This document shows positions 22,561-33,834 of a stretch of 64,000 bases of DNA, piece by piece. Numbering within the stretch: position 1 is the first letter of the stretch; each line of letters begins with the position of its first letter. This stretch comes from Pinus tabuliformis (taxonomy: Eukaryota; Streptophyta; Pinopsida; Pinales; Pinaceae): positions 1,017,518,514 to 1,017,582,513 of the forward strand of contig CM062804.1 in the NCBI GenBank assembly GCA_031772625.1, in the 5' to 3' direction. The position numbers and the translations under genes were made by a program. The notes beneath the pieces were generated by a model. That model had not been told where the DNA came from. It searched no databases and saw only the letters and a program-made list of their open reading frames with translations.

Positions 22561-24070
22561 TAATTGTCAATCCAGGAAGGGACAATGTTGCCATATAACG
22601 ATCACCAGTATTTCCAAAAGAAGGAAAAGGACTAGGATTCCCATCAGAGGGGTTTCCTTGACTGGTAGACTCAGGAAATGTTTACATTGGTATCAACCTA
22701 AGATCTACTGAGGAGCATTTTCGCGGGAAGGATGTTTTTCCACGGTTAATTAATTTTAGAATTTGAAACAAAAACTTGCCTTTTCATGTTTTAAGATTTG
22801 ATAAAAGGACAAAAATGTGACTTTAGTCACTTTCCATGGTTTAGCGAGCTTGAAAGGAAAAGTGCCCGATGATCTTTTCAAGTTTAAGGATTTAGAAAAG
22901 ATCGAAAAGACTACTTAGGATATGCTAGGAAACAGGGAGTACCAAGTAACTGTGAATTGCAATATACACCTTAGCAAATAAATTTACCAAGGACTTGACG
23001 TACGTGTAGGAAATCTCCCCAAATGTTATGTTCAGTGTATCACATTTACAAGGAAGCAGACTCGGCTTCCTATGGATAAAGTTTTGGAACCTATGAGGGT
23101 ATCCCTTTATATTCTCGATGGTATAGGGAGCACAAGTCTGTGCTAGCACTGTCTAATGCAAGAGTATTTCGAATGACAGCTGCTAAGTTTTATAGACGTC
23201 GGAACACGTCTCTAGCTTAGACCACTAAGTATGAATGTTAATGTTTCAAATTATCCTTAGATTAATTGAGGTAAATTTTAATTTTATCTTTGAATTGAGT
23301 TTCGGTTTTGAGGGCTCAACGATGTCACATGCTCCTAAAATGCAACTAAATGATGAAAATGAAACTTTTCATTTGATGAAGGCTACTCTACCCAAGGAAG
23401 AGAAACAACCAATCAATGCATCAAAAAATCCAAAAGTATCAATACAAACTTTTCAATGCAATAAAATGAAATATGATCTTTCATTCTATTAACAAATGCA
23501 ATGCCATAGAAATGAAAATCTTTTTCTTTTCACTAAAGATGCAATCAATGAAAACTAGCGCAAAAGAGCAAAACAAAATGCAACCAATTCACCAATGAGT
23601 GAATGAAGGGCGACCTAGAAACCCTAGGGACCCTAGAAAGAAAATCAAGCTCCAAACATACTTAAACCAAATCAGGAGGCAATTGCAGCCAAAAAAACAT
23701 GTCAAGCAAGACAATGACACTGTAATCACACTGACAAACCACTGTTAGAAGGTAAAAACTGAAATCAAGAAGAGAAAAACCTAATTTTCTTAAACTTCTA
23801 GGATCATCGCACCTACCATAGGCAAAACAACGATAATTGTGACTATAAATAAAACATCTACAATGTGATCGTGACTGTCAGGGATAAAATTGCGATGACC
23901 AAGAAAGATGAGATAAAAAAAAAACCTTCAAGAACAAAAAAAAAAAAAAACCTTCAAGCAATTACCAGTAAGTGAAAAATTTACAGACTAACAAAGAAAC
24001 CTGAAAACGAATGGTTGGTCAAACTCAACACAAAACCAGAATGAAGTATTGAATGGAAAAGATCATAGCT
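22561..24070 (-). other. 5' leader and unrecognised gag region of the Gag-PR-only element
   Basis: I see no confident coding domain. The stretch at 23520-24060 is rich in A and contains two poly-A runs around 23920-23950. It lies between the primer site and the first recognisable Gag motifs, so it should hold the leader and the N-terminal Gag. Confidence 0.4.
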
Positions 24071-24071
24071 T

Positions 24072-24088
24072 CCCCTGTGGAGTTGCCA
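24072..24088 (-). promoter_or_regulatory. Primer-binding-site candidate
   Basis: On the minus strand this reads TGGCAACTCCACAGGGG, three bases after the 5' LTR end. TGGCNACTCCNCNGGGG-type sequences at this place are the normal primer site form for several plant gypsy lineages. The tRNA it matches was not determined. Confidence 0.6.
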
Positions 24089-24091
24089 TTT

Positions 24092-25131
24092 TTTTGTCTA
24101 GGTAAATCCTCTCTGCAGACAGAGACGATCCATCTAGCCCAATGAGTAGGTCTCGCAACCTAAGTGGCAATCTACTAGACACTTTCCTAAGTTACAATTG
24201 AAAAGAGAGATGAAGAAGATGGGATACCTCGTTCTGATGCTATCTCGATCTCCTTTGTTGAAGACCTTGAATCACTTTTTTCACAGGCTCGTTCCTACTT
24301 CTCACAATGTTTATGCACCTGCATAAGAGATCAAGACAAAAAGGGATGAAAATACAAACAACATATTCAAAGGAAACCTACTTAACTGATCAAGGAATGT
24401 CAAGATAGATGATACATGAGCATACACATCAATGGAAAATAAACCAGCGATTGTATATTAATAAAAAGTAAGGGGAAGCATACAACCAAGCCTTGATGTT
24501 GATAGGCTCTCCTTGAATGAATATCCAAGACCAAGCTAAGTTCTCCAAACACTCCTTCTCCAAGCCAAATGAGTAGCATATAGGCACAATCTTAGCATAC
24601 AGGTGAAATAAGCATAGACCAACCATTTGGGAATGGGAGAGGATGAATATATAGCCTGGGAAAGGGAATTAGGATCTCTCCAAAGATAGGATTAGGCCCT
24701 CATCTCAATGAGGTAGCTTGTAGGGATAAGACCAAGAGGCCAAGTTGGGAGAATTCAACCTCATCTATGTCGAACAACCTCTAGCTCATTGGTCTAGAAG
24801 CTTCTAGATCATGAAGCTTCTCATCCACTTTGGAAAAATTGTATTTTTTAGATCATGGTGGGTATACAAGTGAACATAGCGATGCCATCGCAAGTCAAGT
24901 ATAGTGAAACAGTCGATCGTCATTGTTTTTAGTCTCATAAGGGTGATGATTCTCAAATTAGGGTTTTAGATCTATTTCCTTTAGGGGAAGCTCAAGGCAT
25001 TTTCCAATCAAAGTCTTAGGAAGGATCTGAACTGCATATATGAATGAGTAAAATGCATGATGGTCATGTTTCAGACACTTCAGGGTATATCATGGGGAAG
25101 TGCAGGAGGTGTGACAAAATATTGTGTAACA
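24092..25131 (-). repeat. 5' LTR of the Gag-PR-only element
   Basis: It aligns with 17651-18693 over its whole length. The outer end GTGTAACA abuts the TGGGG target copy; the inner end has lost the exact TGTTG start (it reads TTTTG). The two LTRs show scattered substitutions, roughly several percent by eye. Confidence 0.85.
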
Positions 25132-25985
25132 TGGGGTTCATCCTCTGAGCCGATATTGCAATCTTCTATTTATTCATCCATCTTTGGATCCATTGGTTTG
25201 GAGGCTACGTCATTCTTTTAAAAAATATTTGTAGTGGGACTAGTCCACGAGGAATGGTATTCCCTTTCAGTTGTAGAATTTTATGTCTAGCCATTGTGTC
25301 TTCCCACAAAGTGGGTTCTTGATCTTCCTATTTTTCCTCTCCTTTATCAATGGTTGAGTTAGCAAAATCCCCAACGACTTCTATAAATCGTTTGATTTGC
25401 TCATCATCCTCGAATACCTACCAGTGCTTGACATTATCAGGTATAGAGGGTTTGTATTTGACCTCCACCTCATAACTAAGAAATGGATTTTGAGGGGGTT
25501 TGAAATTTCTTGCTACTACAGCAAGGGAATCAGCCATTATGTTTCCCTCTCTAGGAAGAAACTAGATATTAAAGTCCAGGAAGAAGTTATCAATCAAATC
25601 CCACACTTCATTCTGGTAAGTCCTCAATCTGGGGTGTTTAGCCTGGCACTAATTTTGGATCTTCTTTACAATCATCTTGGAGTCTCCATGCACAATTAAG
25701 CATTCAATATTCATATTCCTTGTTGTTTGTAGCCCAAGGATAAATGCTTCATACTTTGCCATGTTGTTGGTTTCCTCAAACTCCATCTTGAATGAGAGAG
25801 GTATCAAGATGACCTCAAGACTTACCAACAATGCTCCTACTATTTTTCCCTCTTTGGAATTCACTCCATCAAAGTATAATTTCCATACTTTGTTTTTATC
25901 TTTGTGTTGGTTTTCTAACGACATCGTTAGATGTAATTGCGTTTCTTCTAAGATGGTCTCATATTCTTCTAGGAATAGGAAGGAG
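25132..25985 (-). pseudogene. Archaeal-type RNase H of the Tat-like element
   Basis: Minus-strand translation gives VWKLYFDGVNSKEGKIVGAL, then EFEETNNMAKYEAFILGLQ and LIVHGDSKMIVKK. The acidic residues sit in the positions expected of a type-1 RNase H: Asp near 25870, Glu near 25750, Asp near 25684. The NNMAKYEAFILGL helix is the signature of the archaeal/plant-like RNase H acquired by Tat elements. It lies between PR and RT. Below 25650 a degraded linker (for example NVKHW.VFEDD near 25400) continues towards RT until the target site at 25132. It would remove RNA from the RNA-DNA hybrid during copying. Linker stops show it is not translated whole. Confidence 0.85.
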
Positions 25986-25989
25986 AGGT

Positions 25990-26428
25990 CACTTTCTTTT
26001 CCATACATTGGAGAATTTTTAGAACCTTCAACTGGGGTCATTTTTTTCAAATCTGGACTCTCTGTACAACCTCCTTTCTTCGCCTCCAAAAGTGGGAATA
26101 GTGGCATAAGTTAGCTCTAATTTGATAGAACCCCCCACCTTGGAACCCCAAGATCTAGATAGGAGCATGATGAATTGAGAGGGAATATCTTCCACTACGA
26201 TGTCCATCACTATGCTCTTTAGAGGGATTTGAGCCAGCTTTACCACCAGATATTTCATCATTCCCAAGAATTTGACCCTCTTAGAGTCAAAGGAGTATAG
26301 GTCCTTGTAAGGCCTAGTGATCTGCAATCCATGTTGTTCCATCATCGCTAAGGGCATGAGGTCATGCGAGGTTCTAGAGTCCAACATGCAGTTATGCAAT
26401 AAGAGGTCATGGATTACCACGGTCACAT
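25990..26428 (-). pseudogene. Tat-like aspartic protease
   Basis: The minus strand encodes VVIHDLLLHNCMLDSRTSHD, then LMPLAMMEQHGLQITRPYKD, DSKRVKFLGMMKYLVVKLAQ, MDIVVEDIPSQFIMLLSRSW and LTYATIPTFGGEERRLYRES. The active-site context is normally MLDSGAS; here the Gly is Arg and the Ala is Thr, so the enzyme is dead. The N-terminal edge is cut by the Reina-like element: the preceding residues lie at 32325-32400 across that insertion. C-terminally it leads into the archaeal-type RNase H. Confidence 0.85.
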
Positions 26429-26764
26429 TGTTATGCAACTAGCTCACAAAATAGAGGAAAATATGGAACAACAACTTCAAAATCATCCTCTTCAAGGGAG
26501 AAACCTCCTTTACATTACACAAATGAACAATTCTTGGATGATACAAATGACAAGACCTCCTTTCTATATATAGGAGTCTAAGGGGTCACAATATAGTCAA
26601 AGTCGACATAAAAATAATAATGCAAGGGTACAACAATAACAATAGTGGGCTTCTATGGGGCACAATAATAACAATATGGGGACAACAAGGGAACAACAAT
26701 AACAATAAGGGGCTACAATGACAATAATAATAAGGGAATACACTAGTATTATAGGGATCTAACA
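26429..26764 (-). repeat. 3' LTR of chromovirus A
   Basis: Plus reading starts TGTTATGCAAC and ends ATCTAACA. It matches 31985-32319 with scattered differences, more than chromovirus B shows between its own LTRs. It includes a TATATATA box read on the minus strand near 26567 and AACAATAACAATA-type low-complexity runs. Confidence 0.92.
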
Positions 26765-26780
26765 TGCCCCTCTCCTTCAT
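26765..26780 (-). promoter_or_regulatory. Polypurine tract of chromovirus A
   Basis: On the minus strand the bases just before the 3' LTR read GAAGGAGAGGGGCA, the expected purine-rich plus-strand primer. Confidence 0.75.
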
Positions 26781-26789
26781 AAAAGTGTT

Positions 26790-28110
26790 GTCCTCAACGC
26801 TTGAGTAGTTCTGGATGCTTTTGTATAAAATTCTCATCCTCCCATGTGGAATCTTCAGTGAGTAAGTTCTTCCACTTGATGAGATACTCTGAAATTGATC
26901 GATTTCGTAGCTGTTGAGTTCTTGTTTTTTTTATTGCTTCAGGTTTAAATATGATTTTTCCTTCCTCGTCAAGTTTTGGCAATATTGTTTGGACTGGGAG
27001 CTTGTCACCTATAACCTTCTTTAAGCGTGAAACATGGAAAACTGGGTGCACTCGAGATGCTGTATGATGCTCCAATTTGTATGCCATAGTACCAATCTTT
27101 TCAACACATTGTACGACCCATAATACTTTGGTGATAATTTATTATCCTTCATAGATTGCGTGAGGGAAATTTGTTTGTACAGTTGTATCCATAGAAATAC
27201 CCAGTCACCTACATCAAAACTTCTTTCGTTGCAATATTGATCTACCTTTTGTTTCATTCTATTATGTGCCAAAGTGAGGTTATCCTTTAAGAGTTGGAGA
27301 ACTTGTTGTTGATTCTCGATGTGATCTTCCACTGCTTGAACCTTAGAATTTTCTCTTAAATATGATGTGATGAATGGTGGATGATATCCATAAATTGCCA
27401 TAAATGGGGTCATTTTTGCTACAGTATGGAAGGAAGTGTTATACCACTATTCAGCCAGAGGCAACCATTTGACCCATTGTGTTTTTTTATCAGATACAAA
27501 GTAACGAAAATATCATTCCAAAAATTTGTTCACTATATTAGTTTGCCCATTAGATTGAGGATGATAAGATGAGTTATGAGCTAACAGAGTACCCAGACAA
27601 GAAAATTATCCTGTCCAAAAATTTCCAGTGAATATGGGATCTCTGTCGCTTACAATAATCTTTGGGTTTCCATGTAGCTTTTGAATTGTTTCCATAAATG
27701 TAGTAGCAACTGTATTGGCTTTAAAGGGATGAGATAATGCACAAAAGTGTGCATACTTGGTAAGTCTATCAACTACCAACATGATGACACTCTTTCCTTC
27801 AAACTTGGGTAAACTTGTGATAAAATCCATTAAAACATCCTGGCAACGTTGACTTGGAATGGATAAAGGTTGTAATAGACCTAAGGTATTAATTGTTTCA
27901 ACTTTATTTTGTTGGAAAACCAAACATTCCACCACAAACTTTTGAATATCACATTTAAAGCCATCCCAAAAAAATTCCTTCTTAACCATGTGGTAAGTTC
28001 CTAAAAATCCTGAGTGCCCTCCTAAGGGAGAGGTGTGCAATTCCATAAGAATCTTCTGTTTGAGTTGAGAATTCTTACAGAGGTATAAGTGATCTTTGTA
28101 CCACAATGAA
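26790..28110 (-). pseudogene. Integrase and chromodomain of chromovirus A
   Basis: The integrase zinc-binding part (28106-27900) shows HTSPLGGHSGFLGTYHMVKK and VVECLVFQQNK, where the usual CxxCQ has lost a Cys. The core follows with MDFITSLPKFEGKSV, VVDRLTKYAHFCALSHPFKA and VSDRDPIFTGNFW; a stop and frame changes separate it from the C-terminal part at 27413-27021 (TPFMAIYGYHPPF). The last piece (27087-26794) carries HPVFHVSRLKKVIGDKLPVQ and a chromodomain with ISEYLIKWKNL and STWEDENFI. Chromodomains bind modified histone tails and direct insertion. The chromodomain itself is well kept. Confidence 0.9.
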
Positions 28111-30160
28111 ACATTTTTCCAGCTAAATGTATCAGATGTATTGGGGTCTTGTTATATCTTTTGAATGAGTTCCCACACTTCTTCATCATTCTTCCATTCA
28201 TCCCTTGCTTCGTTTATCCAATCTTGTTGGATAATATAAATGGCACAAAGCAATGCTTCCACATCCTCATCCTTTCTTGAGAGTGCATCTATAACAAAAA
28301 TTTTCTTCCCTTCTTTGTAGATGATTTCAATGTCATAACCCAACAATTTGTGACCCATTTTTGTTGCTCTTCTAAATATAATCTTTGTTCTAAAAGGTAT
28401 TTAAGACTATCATGATCTGTTTTTACTTTGAAGTGTCTTCCCATTAGGCAAGGTCTCCATTTCATAAGTGCATGTAGTATTGCCAACATTTCCTTCTCAT
28501 AAATATCTTTGTGTAAATATTTTCTTTTGATTGGGTGACTTTCAAAAGAAATGGGTCTTTCTTCTTGCATTAAAACAACACCAATTTCATTTCCCGAGGC
28601 ATCACATTTCACAATAAAGGTTTTTGTGAAGTCTGGCATAGCTAAGACTGATGCTTGGCACATTGCCTCTTTAAGATGTTCAAAGGATTTTGTTGCTTCT
28701 AGAGTCCAAGAAAATGCATCTTTCTTTAGTAATGTTGTTAGAGGTGCTGCTATTCTCCCATAATTCTTAACAAACTTGCGATAATACCCTGTCAACCTGA
28801 GAAATCCTCGCAAATTCTTGATGGATGTGGAGATTTTCCATTCCTTAATGGATTTAATTTTGCTAGGGTCTACCTTAACACCTTCATGAGATAGAATATG
28901 ACCCAAATATTCCACCTCTTTTACTCCAAAGGAACATTTGGAGGTTTTTGCATATAATTCTTTATCCTCCAATGGTTTGAGCACTCTATCAACATGTTGA
29001 ACATGATCCTTCCAAGACTTTTTGTAGAATAGTATATCATAAAAAAATACTAACACCAATTTTCTAAGGAAGGGTTTGAAAATGGAATTCATCAAACCTT
29101 GAAATGTAAAAGGTGCATTGGTAAGGCCAAAAGGCATGACCAAAAATTCATAATGACCCTCATGAGTTCTAAATGTTGTTTTCGGAATGTCTTCAGTCTT
29201 CATTCTGATTTGATGATATCTTGAACGAAGGTCCAACTTGGTGAAGTAAATTGCTCCATGCAATTCATCCAATAATTCATCAATTAGATGAATGAGAAAT
29301 TTATCTTTAATAGTGATCTTGTTGAGCTCCCTATAATCTGAACACATGCACCATGATCCATCCTTCTTATGCACCAATACTACTGGAGTAGAGAAAGAAA
29401 TTTGACTAGGCTGAATTATACCAACCTCTAGCATTTCTGCAACCATACATTCAATTTCACTCTTTTGGGCATAGGGATATCTGTAAGGCCTGATGTTTGG
29501 AGGAACACTTCTTGGAATCAAATGAATAGCATGATCATGATCACGAATAGGTGGGAGTCCTTTGGGAGTCTCAAATACCTTGGAATGATTGTCCAAGACT
29601 TTTTGGAGATCTGGAGAAATAGATGATTTCGACATGGGAAACTCTAGCAAACATAATTGTGCAATTACGCCATGTTGTTCTTTCTTTAGAAGCATTGTCA
29701 TGCCATTAGAGCTGATTATATTTCTTGGTTTCCCTGCGATACCCCTTAATTCAATTTCCTTTCCTTCTGAAAAAATTTTCAAGAAAATTTCTTGAAAATT
29801 AAAATCTATTGTACCAAAAAATTGTAGCCATTGGACTCCTAGTACAACATCAGCACCACCCATTGGAATGGAAAGCATTGGACTATTCAACACATATTCT
29901 CCCATGGATAGCTTGATATTATGGCACTTTCTAGAGAAATTTATGGTTCTTCCATTTGCAACCATCACTTGACACTTTGGTGCTGGATATATGAAGAAAT
30001 TGAATACCTTCACTATCTTATAATGAATAAAATTATGGGTACTGCCCAAATCAATCAACACTATTGCCTTTTTCTTCTTGATATGTCTTTCTATCTTGAT
30101 AGTTTGAGGAGTGGTCATTTCAGCCAATGTATTACAAAATATGGTCAGATTCATTTCTTC
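28111..30160 (-). pseudogene. PR, RT and RNase H of chromovirus A
   Basis: One long minus-strand frame (30154-28289, 621 residues) holds PR with VLIDLGSTHNFIHYKIV (the normal DSGS reads DLGS), PMGGADVVLGVQWLQ, RT with VVLVHKKDGSWCMCSDYREL, KLDLRSRYHQIRMK and PFGLTNAPFTFQGLMN, and RNase H with VKCDASGNEIGVVLMQ and VKTDHDSLKYLLEQ. The catalytic box, normally FFDDILIY, reads FFYDILFY, so the first Asp is lost. A frame change near 28350 moves the end of RNase H (LLGYDIEIIYKEGKK, DALSRK) into a second frame (28358-28152). An open frame with a dead active site suggests slow or recent decay. Confidence 0.92.
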
Positions 30161-31280
30161 TTTCTCTATGCTTTATTCCTGTTCTGTATCCTCTTCTTTT
30201 GATGTTTGTTGTTCCTTTTCTTCTTCCTCTTCACAATCTATGTAAAATAATTTCTTCTCAGCTCACTTATGACCTTTAGTGTATTTTCTATCACAACTGT
30301 AACAAATCCTTTTTACTCTTTTTTCTTCCAATTTTTGTGGTTTCAACCTAGTAGGTTGTGGAAGGATAGGGAAACAACACTTTCATCTTTATAGTTTTGA
30401 TTGGTAGGCTTCCTTGTTGCCATAATTTTTCTTTCAATTTTTGTTGCCAACCTAAATGCCTTCTCCAAGGAATCAGATTCCCAAAGGCGAACCTCATGTT
30501 GGATGTTATCCTTTAATGTACCTATGAACACATCAATCCTATGCTCCTCTGGAATATCTTTTACCCTTATATTCAATTTTTTGAAGTCCTCAATGTGCTC
30601 CATCATTGAACCTTTTTGTTTGAGATTTATCAATTGGCTAAAAAAAGTGTTTTTTTTGTATCCTCATAATGTGCTATCATTTCTTCTGTAAAAATTGCCC
30701 AAATGACAATTTATTTACAAGAGCAAAGCCATTGATACCATACAAACTGAATGGGTTCCAAATATAAAGTTGCAATGCGTACTTTTTGTGTGTTTTGCAC
30801 ATTATGGAGATCGAAATATTGTTCCATCTGTAGTATCCATGTTACAGGATCCTTGCCATCAAACTTCCTCATATCGATCTTTGGAACATGGTGGGTATTC
30901 AATCCAATGTTAGAGTTAATGAAATCATGATTAACATTTTTTTTTTCTCATCATGAGTTTCCTTTACTACCCTTTTTCCATTAGTATGCATTTCTTGTAG
31001 CAAATTTGTCAAATCTATCTTCAAATCTTCCATGTTGCCTTTAAGTTTTGCTTCTATACCATCCATCTTAGCTTCCATGCCATTCATCTTATCTTCCACG
31101 CCATTATTTAAACCATCCATCTTAGGTTCCATGCCTTTTTTTAAACCAGCCATCTTAGCTTCTGTTACTTTCTGTGAGAATGAAATTTGTTGCACTTGGT
31201 CTCGTAATTTTGATATATCATGTTGCATTTCTTCTCTTTTTCATGTGTCATGCTAGAGCTTTCAGATTTCTTACTATGTG
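30161..31280 (-). pseudogene. gag: Gag of chromovirus A
   Basis: The minus strand encodes an N-terminal heptad-like region with repeated KMDGL/KMNGM/KMDGI phrases (31228-30960), a capsid part with KIDMRKFDGKDPVTWILQME and YFDLHNVQNTQKVRIA (30902-30711), MINLKQKGSMMEHIEDFKKL and RIDVFIGTLKDNIQHEVRLW (30633-30343), and a knuckle at about 30260-30310 reading CYSCDRKYTKGHK followed by a stop where the last Cys belongs. Three or more frame changes break it. The internal KMDG repeats look like small in-frame duplications of 18-21 bp. Confidence 0.85.
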
Positions 31281-31970
31281 TTTCCATTTTCTTTCTTTGG
31301 GGCATCAATTAATGATAATTATGCTTCACTGCGTCCTTTGAATTCCTTTGAACTAATTTTTTAAACCAAACTTATGCAAAATTTTAAAAAGACTACACAC
31401 CATTTTTGGCTTTGTAGGAGCTCGATATTGAATCTGTTGTATCTATGTAATTTCAGGTCTCCAATGTCTGAAATTTCATATTGTGGTATCACTCTGAGTC
31501 CTCATTCCAACCCCCCCATGTCTGGTCAATATTGGATTTTCCAAGAAAGATTTATTCCAAATCTCCCATGATGACCTTATTATAGACTAATTCAATAGAG
31601 AGAACTTGTACGACGTGCCACGTGTCACTGTTTTGACCTTAGGACCTAAAACTGATACATAGAAAACTAAATTCCATCCTCTTTCTATACATTTTTATGA
31701 AATTTCAATCTAATGCTCAGAGAGAAAGTGATGATGATTTTCCCCAGGTCACCTGTTTGACATATAATTCGGGATCTTGCAAAAACCCTAAATTCCTTGG
31801 ATCATATCTCCAAAAATATAGCAATAACGGAACTAAAATTCATACCCAAGGTTCATAAAGATTTTGGATCAAATGGGTTTTAATTTTAGCTTCTGAAACA
31901 TCCTAGAAAAAAATTTATAGTGAAAATTCCACGATGATATGTTTGAAGCAACGAAACCCTATAATCCAAA
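31281..31970 (-). other. 5' leader of chromovirus A
   Basis: No gene. This is the untranslated stretch between the primer site and the start of gag, about 700 bp, with many short open frames and no recognisable domain. Confidence 0.6.
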
Positions 31971-31982
31971 GCTCTGATACCA
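31971..31982 (-). promoter_or_regulatory. Primer binding site, initiator Met tRNA
   Basis: On the minus strand it reads TGGTATCAGAGC, the standard plant site complementary to the 3' end of initiator methionine tRNA, two bases past the 5' LTR. This fixes the minus orientation of the element. Confidence 0.9.
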
Positions 31983-31984
31983 AT

Positions 31985-32319
31985 TGTTATGCAACCAGCT
32001 CACAAAATGGAAGAAAAGATAGAAAAAAGACTTCAAAATCATCCTCTATGAGGGAGAAACCTCCTTTACATTAAAAAAATGAACAATTCTTGGATGATAC
32101 AAATGAAAAGACCTTCTTTCTATATATAGGAGTCTAAGGGGTCACAATATAGTCAAAGTCAACATAACAATAATAATGCAAGGGCACAACAATAACAATA
32201 GTGGGCTTCTATGGGGCAAAATAATAACAATATGGGGACAAAATGGCACAACAATAACAATAGGGGACTACAATGATAATAATAATAAGGGAATACACAA
32301 GTATTTTAGGGACCTAACA
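31985..32319 (-). repeat. 5' LTR of chromovirus A
   Basis: Starts TGTTATGCAACC and ends GACCTAACA in plus reading; pairs with 26429-26764. It is followed at once by the CACAT target copy and the resumed Tat-like gag-PR linker. Confidence 0.92.
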
Positions 32320-33395
32320 CACATAGAAGGGTGCAGTGGAAGGATCAAGTTCTTCAACATGAGGCCCAAAAACAACCATTGGTCTTTCTTCTTAAAGGTT
32401 TAAATAGTCATGGGTCGGTGCTGAGGTGGATGGAATCATGAACTGAGAGACTTGAGCTTTATAAGTGGGATTTTTTAGAAGTTCAATAAGAGTAATGAGA
32501 ATCCTTACCTTTTCGAGTTCCTTCTGAAGATTGAATGCAGGTTGGGCCTTTTCTACACCTCTTGGCTCTACTTCTCTTCCCTTATCACTGGTAGTTTTTA
32601 GCAAAACAAGTGCCTTATTTTCTGTGTGTTCCTCAAAGCTATTGCATTCCTTATTTGAGGATAATTTTAGCTTGGATGAGTTTGGATTCATCTTACCTTT
32701 CCCTTTATCTGGTATTGGGGGAATATCTTGGGGAGCAGTTCCCTCTTGTTATTCTAGTTACCTCAACCTCTTTCTTGAAGATCTTAGATCATACCTTCAA
32801 CATATTTGTGCTTGCATGAAATCCGAAAACTATTTACAATCATCACCTATGTCCTTCGCATTTGTTGTTGCTTCTCTATCATGACTTGTGTCCTAGTGAG
32901 CCATATTTTCATGTTCTTCTTCAAAGAAACAGGAATACAAGTTTCCCTGCGTCTCATGTGTATTTGATGATTATTCACTGAGATCATCTTCTAAATATAG
33001 AGGATGATGGATCTAATCGAGTTGGTCTCTTCTTTCCCTTGGGAGTATCTACAATGGTGGCCTTCTGTACTATGGTTTCAGGAGACTCTTGTTTTCCAAC
33101 TCAAGCTTCATCACCTTATGTGATAAACTCTTGATGAGTTTATCCATTTCTTCCCACTTTATATCTGGTGATTCTTTAGCTTGACCAAAGGAGGATGTTT
33201 CTTTTTCCCCCTTTTCTTCTCAGTGGGTTCATAGCTACCTCTTAACTTCCCTGTCGAGGTCAAATTTGCTTCTACCTCAAGAGCATCAACTTGAAGTTGA
33301 TCCAAAGTGTGAGACTTCCTTTCTCTTAGGGTAAAATCAAAGTCAGATTCAAAAGCTCCCACGAATACTATGTGAGTGGTAGCTGGAGGAGGCTT
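32320..33395 (-). pseudogene. gag: Tat-like Gag C-terminal region and gag-PR linker
   Basis: The minus strand from 33390 gives a V.GAFESDFDFTLRERKSHTL stretch with LEVEANLTSTGKLR and a basic tail EKKRGKKKH (33362-33159). After broken sequence, 32691-32392 gives MNPNSSKLKLSSN, FNLQKELEKVRILITLIELL and NPTYKAQVSQFMIPS. The last segment leads to the protease at 26428 across chromovirus A. The upstream part of Gag lies beyond chromovirus B, at 39539-40024. Confidence 0.75.
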
Positions 33396-33832
33396 TGTTA
33401 GGGTCCCACCCTAACCCCCTTATTTATGTCATGGGATCACATCATAGTCAAGAGTCAATAAAGCCCATATTAATATTTGTAAGTGGTTAACCTGCAATTA
33501 ATGACGGGACCACAGTTAGTTGCAAATGGGCGGTAGTATTAGATAGATGGTATTAATAAAACCCACGGTATTGACCCATGGTATTGCATGTATGAGTCAT
33601 ATATAAAGGATAGAGACTCCCTACGAGGAGTATCGTGTCTTGTTTTTGTAATCGAGCTCTGCTCTATTGGAGGTTGCCCCCTCGAAGAGGCCTGTGAACA
33701 TTTCTCTCTGAATAATAAAATCATTGCTATTCTGTGTTCTGGGTATCTTTTCTTCGCATGTTCTGTGTTCTGGGTATCTTTTCTTCGCATATTCTGTGTT
33801 TGGGTATTACTTTGTAGGTTAAGAGCATAACA
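33396..33832 (+). repeat. 5' LTR of chromovirus B
   Basis: TGTTAGGG...GCATAACA, 437 bp. A TATATAAAGG box lies near 33599-33609 and an AATAATAAAA signal near 33711. A GGGTATCTTTTCTTCGCAT phrase is tandemly repeated near 33747-33800. Confidence 0.95.
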
Positions 33833-33834
33833 AG

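Larger units (their letters stand above)
17651..25131 (-). mobile_element. Gag-PR-only LTR retrotransposon, 7.48 kb
   Basis: Two similar LTRs (17651-18693 and 24092-25131) flank 5.4 kb. A perfect target duplication TGGGG lies at 17646-17650 and 25132-25136. On the minus strand a primer-site-like ATGGCAACTCCACAGGGG follows the 5' LTR. The interior encodes Gag-like sequence with two CXXC clusters and an aspartic protease (22551-20939). I could not find RT, RNase H or integrase in any frame. It also carries two blocks of short tandem repeats. This resembles the non-autonomous TR-GAG type, which depends on enzymes from a partner element. The insertion lies between the archaeal-type RNase H and RT of the Tat-like host. 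Confidence 0.85.
26429..32319 (-). mobile_element. Reina-like chromovirus A, 5.89 kb, decayed
   Basis: LTRs of 336 and 335 bp (26429-26764, 31985-32319) flank a complete Gag-PR-RT-RNH-IN-chromodomain order on the minus strand. The target duplication CACAT is perfect at 26424-26428 and 32320-32324. A TGGTATCAGAGC primer site for initiator Met tRNA follows the 5' LTR. Small size, short LTRs and the C-terminal chromodomain suggest the Reina clade. Many stops plus a broken RT active site make it inactive. It interrupts the PR of the Tat-like host. Confidence 0.92.

Noticed and set aside
25677-26114. Plus-strand frame of 145 residues
   Set aside because: It is the antisense shadow of the Tat-like archaeal-type RNase H and PR on the minus strand.
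31971-31982. A tRNA gene near the TGGTATCAGAGC matches
   Set aside because: Only the 12-base primer site is present at 31971, 33835 and 50282; there is no cloverleaf around them.
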